Part shown: positions 39,533-48,500 of the stretch, one piece after another
How positions within the stretch are numbered: the first letter of the stretch is position 1
Layout: each line of letters opens with the position of its first letter
NCBI GenBank assembly: GCA_041392805.1
Contig: JAWKLJ010000001.1
Span: 3,224,001 to 3,288,000, forward strand
Reading direction: 5' to 3'
From: Saprospiraceae bacterium
GTDB taxonomy: Bacteria > Bacteroidota > Bacteroidia > Chitinophagales > Saprospiraceae
DNA length: 64,000 nucleotides
Translations under genes and position numbers: made by a program
Notes under the pieces: generated by a model
What the model was told of the DNA's origin: nothing
The model's input: the letters and a program-made list of their open reading frames with translations, nothing else
Database searches by the model: none

Positions 39533-42500
39533 TTATTCCTTAACCACCTTTATCCTTCGAACGGCTTTTTCCGTTTTGAGCGATAAGATGTAAACACCTT
39601 TGCTGTAGTTACTAAGGTCTAGTTTATCTGTATATGCCTTATTGAGCAGCATTTTACCATTAAGATCAAACAACTGAATACGAGTATCCGCTGGCAGGTA
39701 TTTGATATTTAACTCATCCAAAGTAGGATTGGGGAATACGATTACGTCGTCCAAGGTATTCAAGCTTTCTATCTCTGTTTCTTTTTCAAGATCAAGACTT
39801 ACAGCTATCGGGGCCGTATGCAGGTTACCTTCCTGACTGGCAATTAAAGCACTACCAGGGTTTGAACAACCTGAAATGACGACATCATCAATGTAAACCC
39901 AATCGAAATCATTACCAGCATCACATTGGAACCTAAACTGGGTAGTAGCCGTAAATGGCCCAGGAATGACGACGTGTCCTGATTCTCGAATATTATTTTC
40001 AAATTCAATACTTGGCCGGTATTCCGCAACCGTTGTAAATGTTGACCCTCCATCCGTTGAAATTTGCAACCAGAAATCTTCCGTAACGTTATCCATACTA
40101 TTTGCGATGTAGCTAAAGTCCACCGTAATTTCTTCGAAGGTGCTCAAATTCAAACTATTGGTCGTCATATGTGCGGTTGTCCCTTTGTCCCTTAATCGTA
40201 TGGTATAAATGCCACTATTGGCAAATGCATCGTCATTAGCGTTTCTTCGGGCATCTGTTCCACCATCGTTCCAGATTCCCCAACTTTGTTCAAAGTCTTC
40301 AGCATTCACTTCAACGATGGTACACCCACCGTTTTCAACAGTGATAGTGGCGGTAGCGGTAGCCGCGGCCTGGCCATCACTTACGGTAAGGACTACGGTA
40401 TACACGCCTTCATTGGTATACGTATGGCTTGGGGTGAGACCTGTACCATTGCTTCCATCTCCAAAATTCCAGCTATAGGTCAATGGACTATTTTCTGGAT
40501 CTGAGGAGCCACTGGCATTAAAGTTGACTAACAATGGGGCCGTTCCAGTGGTTGGATTAGCCGTAAAGGAAGCCGTTGGTGCCTGGTTGGGCGCCGATAC
40601 CACAATGGTCGTTGTCGATTGGCTACTAAATTCGCCGTCACTCACGGTTAGGGTTACCGTAAAGGAGCCAACACCATAGGTATGACTAGGGGTAGCGCCA
40701 CTTGCCGTTCCACCATCTCCAAAGGTCCAGTTATAAGTCAATACGTCATTTTCAGGATCCGTGGAGCCGGTTCCATTAAAATTGACTAAGAGCGGTGCAA
40801 CGCCACTGGTCGGATTGGCCGTAAAGGAAGCCGTTGGGCCCTGGTTTGGCGCGATCGAGGTAATTGTTGTCGTTGCCTGATCTGAGGATTGACCATCACT
40901 TACAGTAAGGGTTACGGTAAACACCCCGCCATTGGTATAAGTATGGCTTGGTGTGAGGCCTGTACCGTTACTTCCATCTCCAAAATTCCAGCTATAAGTC
41001 AGTGGATTATTCTCAGGGTCTGAGGAGGCACTGGCGTTAAAGCTAACTAACAAAGGTGCCGCTCCACTAGTCGGATTAGCGGTAAAGGAGGCCGTTGGTG
41101 CCTGGTTGGGCGCTGATACCACAATGGTTGTTGTCGATTGGCTACTAAATTCGCCGTCACTCACCGTTAAGGTTGCGGTAAAGGAGCCAACACCATAGGT
41201 ATGACTAGGGGTGGCGCCGCTTGCCGTTCCACCATCTCCAAAGGTCCAGTTATAAGTCAATACGTCATTTTCAGGATCTGAGGAGCCGGTTCCATTAAAA
41301 TTGACTAAGAGCGGTGCAACGCCACTGGTCGGATTGGCCGTAAAGGAAGCCGTTGGGCCCTGGTTTGGCGCAATAACAGTGATCGTTTTCGTCGACTGAG
41401 AAGCGGCCTGGCCATCACTTACAGTCAAAGTGGCCGTATAAATGCCGCCCGTCAAATAGGTATGCCCTGCGGTAACACCAGTACCGCTACTTCCATCGCC
41501 AAAATTCCAGCTATACGTTAGTGGATCATTGTCAGCATCAGCAGAAGCCGATGCATCAAAGCTGACTAATAAGGGCGCATCACCAGTTGTTGGGGTAGCC
41601 GTAAAGGAAGCTACTGGTGCTTCATTCCCAGCACTCGTAAAAATAGTCACTACTGCTTGGGTAGAAGCCTGACCGTCAGAAACCGTCAATACGACCGTAA
41701 ATGTGCCTACACTTTGGTAGGTATGACTTGGCGCTACACCTGTGCCCGTCGTCCCATCGCCAAAGTTCCAGCTATAGGTCAACGGATCATTATCCGGATC
41801 TGATGAAGCATTTGCATTAAAATTCACCAACATCGGAGCAATTCCAATGAGAGAAGATGCCGTAAATTGAGCAGAAGGGGCCTGGTTTTGACCACCTACA
41901 TTAGAACATCCACTAATGGTGATATCATCTAAGTAAACAAGGTCATTATCTCCCGAAGCATCTAATTGAAACCGCAACTTGGTATTGGTAGTAAATGGCC
42001 CAGGAATAACAACCTGATCAAATACGCGAACATCATTCACAAAATGCTCGTCTTTATTCCAATCTTTCACTGTTTCAAAACTAGCACCCCCATCTGTTGA
42101 GATTTGCAGCCACAAATCTTCTGTAGGATTATCCATACTTACTGCAATAAAAGTCAAATCTACTGTAATCTCCTCAAACGCACTTAAGTTGAGGTTTTCT
42201 GTCGTAATGTTAGAGGTGTTGGTATTATCTCTCAACCGGATCGAATAAATGCCACTGTTGGCATAGGGGGCATCGGATGCATTTCTTCGAGCATCTATCC
42301 CGCCATCAACCCAAATACCCCAACCGTCTTCAAAATCATTTGTATTAACTAAAACGGATTGACATTCATTACTTTCAACTGAAATAAGCGTTGTACCCTG
42401 GCTGCTTAGTTCACCATCACTTACCGTCAATGTGGCAGTATATTGCCCTACTTCTTGGTAGGTATGACTAATCGTTGCTCCGCTACCCGTGCTGCCATCT

Positions 42501-45500
42501 CCAAAGTCCCAGGAGAAAGTAAGTTGGTCGCCATTCGGGTCTACTGTAGCAGAGGCATCAAAACTAACAATCAATGGCGCCGAACCACTTGCTGGGTTAG
42601 CTGTAAAGGCAATTAATGGTGCCAAGTTAGGATTGTCTACTCGAATACCAATCGTAGTTTGATCAGACGCCTGCCCATCACTTACCGTTAAAGTAACGGT
42701 ATAAAAACCTGGTGTTTCAAATAGGTGTGAAATGAGTGCGCCCGTTCCTTGGTTTCCATCCCCAAAATCCCATACAAAAGTAAGTAGATCTTCGTCTGGA
42801 TCAGAGGATATGGTCGCATCAAAGGCTACAGTAAGTGGGGCAAAACCACTAATGATATTGGTGGTAAAAGAGGCTGTAGGTGCTTGGTTTGAGTTGTTAA
42901 CCGTAATCGTGGTCGTGGCCGTACTGCTGAGCTCACCATCGCTCACCGTCAAGGTAACCGTATAGGTGCCTTCACTCAGGTAGCTATAGCTTGTCGTCAC
43001 GCCACTGCCCGTTTCGCCATTGCCAAATGCCCAACTGTAAGTCAGTACATCATCTACATCTACATCGCTAGATGCTGAGGCATCAAAGCTCACCAACAAG
43101 GGCGCATTCCCGCTCACCGGATTGGCTATGAAGGACGCAACAGGCGCCGTATTCGCTGGCCCTACCGTAATCGTGGTCGTGGCCGTGCTGCTGAGCTCGC
43201 CATCGCTCACCGTCAAGGTAACCGTATAGGTGCCTTCACTCAGGTAGCTATAACTTGTCGTCACGCCACTGCCCGTATCGCCATTGCCAAATGCCCAACT
43301 GTAAGTCAACACATCATCTACATCAACGTCGCTAGATGCTGAGGCATCAAAGCTCACCAACAAGGGTGCATCACCGCTCAACGGATCGGCTAGGAACGAC
43401 GCAACAGGCGCCGTATTGGCTGGCCCAACTGTAATAGTGGTCGTGGCCGTACTGCTCAGCTCACCATCGCTCACCGTCAAGGTAACCGTATAGGTGCCTT
43501 CACTCAGGTAGCTATAACTTGTCGTCACGCCACTGCCCGTATCGCCATTGCCAAATGCCCAACTGTAAGTCAGAATATCATCTACATCTACATCGCTAGA
43601 GGCGGAGGCATCAAAACTCACCAACAAGGGCGCATCGCCGCTGCTAGGTGTAGCAATAAAAGAAGCCACAGGTGCTGTATTCGTTGTCGGTACATTGACA
43701 TTCCAAGTAAAAGAAATGGTTTGTGCATCTGTATTCTCCGCATCAGCATCGTCTACCGTTATTTGAACAGAATATGGGCTGTTAGCTGCTGCACCGGCCT
43801 CTATTGTTCCCGTTATGGCTCCCGAAGTCGAATTAATCCCTAAGCCTGTAGGTAGGCCAGTAGCCTGGTAGCTTAGGGCACCATCGCCGCCGGAGGCAAT
43901 AATTCCCAGGTTAATAATTTCTCCCTCTTCATTCGTTTGGTCGGACACGGATTGTACCACAATCGGATTTTCTGCTGTGCCCGATTTCAAGATCTCAATA
44001 CCACTAATGAAAGGGCTTTGAACATTTCGGGTAAATTCAATGACCAGCAAATTGTCCGTTGTATTTGCATCCACCTCTATCATGGCCGCCAGGTTTGGCC
44101 CGGGATTGGCAGATATATCAATATTTGTCAATTCTGGATAAGAAGCCCCATCCACGGTAATACTAAATAGGCGTTGGCCAGGCTGAGCCGTTCCGGAGTA
44201 AGTGTCTCTAAAAAACAGCCTAACTTTGTAATCTCCTGGATTGACCACATTGAAGGTATAAGTCATATTAATTTCAGGCTCAGGATCGTCTGCATCCCAA
44301 CGCTCCCAATCAAAAATATCAAAGGGCGTACTGCTAAGGATATCGCCGCTAATCGCAGGATCCCAAGCGGCAGGAGGTCCGTAAGCCGTATTGTTTTCGG
44401 GATTGACTTCAAAGCCATTCGCTGCAATAGTGGCGCCAATATCTGACACCCAATCCTGTCCTCCATCGATCGTTGGAACAGTGGCCCCACCTGCATTAAC
44501 CCGAAACACCACCTGCCCGGGTGTGACCGTACCAACTACTATATTGACAGTGGCCGTACTGCTGAGGTCGCCATCACTCACCGTTAAGGTTGCGGTATAG
44601 GTGCCGTCGCTCAAATAAGTATGACTCGGATTAACACCCGTACCATTATTCCCGTCTCCGAAATCCCAACTGTAGGTCAACACATCCGAAACATCTGCAT
44701 CGCTCGATCCGGAAGCATCAAAAGCAACAGCCAATGGTGCACTTCCGCTCGTTGGCGTTGCCGTGAAAGCGGCTACTGGGGCTGTATTATTGACCGTAAT
44801 AGTGGTCGTCGATGTACTGCTGAGATCGCCATCGCTGACTGTTAAGGTAACCGTATAGCTACCGTCACTCAGGTAGGTATGGCTCGGATTAACACCCGTA
44901 CCATTATTCCCGTCTCCGAAATCCCAACTGTAGGTCAAGATATCATTCGCATCTGCATCGCTCGATCCGGAAGCATCAAAAGCAACAGCCAATGGTGCAT
45001 TTCCGCTAGTCGGCGTTGCAATGAAAGAAGCTATCGGCGCGGTATTATTAACTGAAATAATCGTTGTAGCTGTACTGCTTAGACTGCCATCGCTCACCGT
45101 CAAAGTAACCGTATAAGCACCTTCACTCAGGTAGCTATAGCTTGTCGTCACGCCACTGCCCGTATCGCCATTGCCAAATGCCCAACTGTAAGTCAGGACA
45201 TCATCTACATCTGCATCGCTAGACGCTGAGGCATCAAAGCTCACCAACAAGGGCGCATCGCCGCTGGTTGGCGTGGCTATAAAGGATGCAACTGGTGCCG
45301 TATTCGCTGGCCCTACCGTAATCGTTGCTGTAGCCGTGCTGCTGAGATCGCCATCACTCACCGTCAAAGTCACTTCATACACGCCCTCGTTCAAAAAGGT
45401 ATGATCGGTAATGACACCTCCTCCTAAACTATTATCATCGTATGACCAACTGTATGTTAAAATATCACCTTCATCCACATCACTAGATGCAGAGGCATCA

Positions 45501-48500
45501 AAGTTGACTAATAGTGGTGCCGCCCCGGTGGTTGGTGTAGCAATAAAAGAAGCCACAGGTGCTGTATTCGTTGTCGGTACATTGACATTCCAAGTAAAAG
45601 AAATGGTTTGTGCATCTGTATTTTCAGCATCAGTATCATCTACTGTTATTTGAACAGAATATGGGCTGTTAGCTGCTGCACCGGCCTCTATTGTTCCCGT
45701 TATGGCTCCCGAAGTCGGATTAATCCCTAAGCCTGTAGGTAGGCCAGTGGCCTGGTAGCTTAGGGCACCATCGCCGCCGGAGGCAATAATTCCCAGGTTA
45801 ATAATTTCTCCCTCTTCATTAGTTTGGTCGGACACGGATTGTACCACAATCGGATTTTCTGCTGTGCCCGATTTCAAGATCTCAATACCACTAATGAAAG
45901 GGCTTTGAACATTTCGGGTAAATTCAATGACCAGCAAATTGTCCGTTGTATTTGCATCCACCTCTATCATGGCCGCCAGGTTTGGCCCGGGATTGGCAGA
46001 TATATCAATATTTGTCAATTCTGGATAAGAAGCCCCATCCACGGTAATACTAAATAGGCGTTGGCCAGGCTGAGCCGTTCCGGAGTAAGTGTCTCTAAAA
46101 AACAGCCTAACTTTGTAATCTCCTGGATTGACCACATTGAAGGTATAAGTCATATTAATTTCAGGCTCAGGATCGTCTGCATCCCAACGCTCCCAATCAA
46201 AAATATCAAAGGGCGTACTGCTAAGGATATCGCCGCTAATCGCAGGATCCCAAGCGGCAGGAGGTCCGTAAGCCGTATTGTTTTCGGGATTGACTTCAAA
46301 GCCATTCGCTGCAATAGTGGCGCCAATATCTGACACCCAATCCTGTCCTCCATCGATCGTTGGAACAGTTGCCCCACCTGCATTAACCCGAAACACCACC
46401 TGCCCGGGTGTGATCGTACCAACTACTATATTGACAGTGGCCGTACTGCTGAGGTCGCCATCACTGACAGTCAAGGTTACCGTATAGGTGCCGTCGCTCA
46501 AATAAGTATGACTCGGATTAACACCTGTACCATTATTCCCGTCTCCGAAGTCCCAACTGTAGGTCAACACATCCGAAACATCTGCATCGCTCGATCCGGA
46601 AGCATCAAAAGCAACAGCCAATGGTGCACTTCCGCTCGTCGGCGTTGCCGTGAAAGCGGCCACTGGGGCTGTATTGCCAACGGTATTAAGATTTACCGTT
46701 TTTGAAGAGGCGTTACCATAATTAATCGTTAGGGTTGCAGGGTTTTGATTGGTATTCCCATTATTGGTTAGCTGAATCTGATGAGAAGCACCTGCTTTGA
46801 TTAAGAATGGTCCTGGATAGCCGTCTGTGATTTGAAAATCGGTCCCATTGGCTCCGCCTAGTGTAATAGAGGTAATAAAAACACCTAAATTCCCGCCTGT
46901 GTTACTAATGGTTATGGCTTGCGTCGAATTTGCAGCAACCGAAGCAGTAGCTGGTACATTAAGTGTACTCGCCACCAAGGCTACACCCGTCGGGTTATCG
47001 ATACCATAAACTTCCATATTATTCTGGTTTCCTCCACCCTGCGTAGGAGATCCTGAAGAAATATGGATACCATCTCCTGAAACAATAGCTTGGGTACCAT
47101 GTCGGGCATGATTCATTGGTGCTAAAGCTCTCCAATTTCCTGTAGCAGGGTTAAGTGCTTCTGTGGTATTGAATGCCTGACCATCTCCTTCACCACCTAT
47201 GACCACCACTTCGCCATTGAAGGTAACAGTCGTCGTTCCTCCCCTTGGGGTAGGCAAATTGCTGGTGGAAGGTAAAGTTGACCAGGTTTGGGTAGCAAAA
47301 TCGTATACATCTACCTCTGGAAGCCTTGGATCAAATGTTCCCTCAGGTCCACCTGATTGGCGACCTCCTGCCAGGTAAAGTTTATCATTTATAACTGTAG
47401 CGTGGAAGTGATCTCGGGCCCTTGGTGCATCTGCCAGGGTCGTCCAAGTATTGGTGGTTGGATCATATTCGTCAAACCAGGATACGTATCCGCCATCGTG
47501 GCCAATCGTATTACCACCTACTACATAAAATTTATTATTATATACGACCAAACCTGTAGATCCTCTACGCCGTGCTGCCGGAATACTGGGGCCTTCAATC
47601 CATTCATTATTAGCTGGATCAAATATCCAGATAAATTCTTCCGGTTCTTCAACAGGATATACATTGGTATCAAAAGAACCAATTATCCAGATCATTCCCT
47701 CGTAAGCAGTTGCTTGAAAATGGTTAAATTCTTGAGGGCCGGTAGATACGGTCGACCAAGTATTGGTAGTATAATCGTAGGCTTCTACCACTTGAGGGTC
47801 TTCTCTACCACCAAAGAGGTAAAATTTATCCCCTACTTGAACCATTGAATTTTCATGACGAGGAATGTGTTCTGTGACATTGGTAATATTTGTCCAGGTA
47901 TCAGGAATGCCTTCCTCTGCCGTCACAGTCCAAGTGAAGCTTACCGATTTGGCATCACTATTAAATTCATCGACATCATCTACGGTTACCACGACGGTAT
48001 AAGGGCTACCTGTCGCAGCGCCAGCGTCGATTGTACCACCAATCAAGCCATTGGTTTGGTCAATTGATACCCCAGGAGGCAGACCTGAGGCGGAGAAACT
48101 TAAATTCCCATCACCTCCAGAAGCCACGACGGTAATATTGGCATCATCTCCTTCTAGGTTGCTTTGATTAGGAATAAATTGTACCACTATGGGTACCCCA
48201 GTACCAGCACCTGCTTTAATGATTTCAATACCACTAATAAAAGGGCTTTGAATATTTCGGAAAAATTCTATTTCCAATAAATTGTCAGTCGTATTTGCCT
48301 CTACCTCTATATAAGTCCCCAGGTTTGGCCCAGGGTTAGCAGAAATATCAATATTTGTCAATGCGGGAGGTATTACCCCTTCTACTCCGATACTAAAGAC
48401 CCTTTGCCCTGCCTGTGCCGTTCCAGAATAGGTATCTCGAAAAAACAAACGGATTTTATAATCTCCTGGATCGCCCACATTGAAGGTATAGGTCATATTG

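Noticed and set aside
43937..46057. Two identical 77-codon open frames on the plus strand (43937-44170, 45824-46057)
   Set aside because: They are the opposite strand of the duplicated malectin segments in the giant gene; they exist twice only because the DNA is duplicated.
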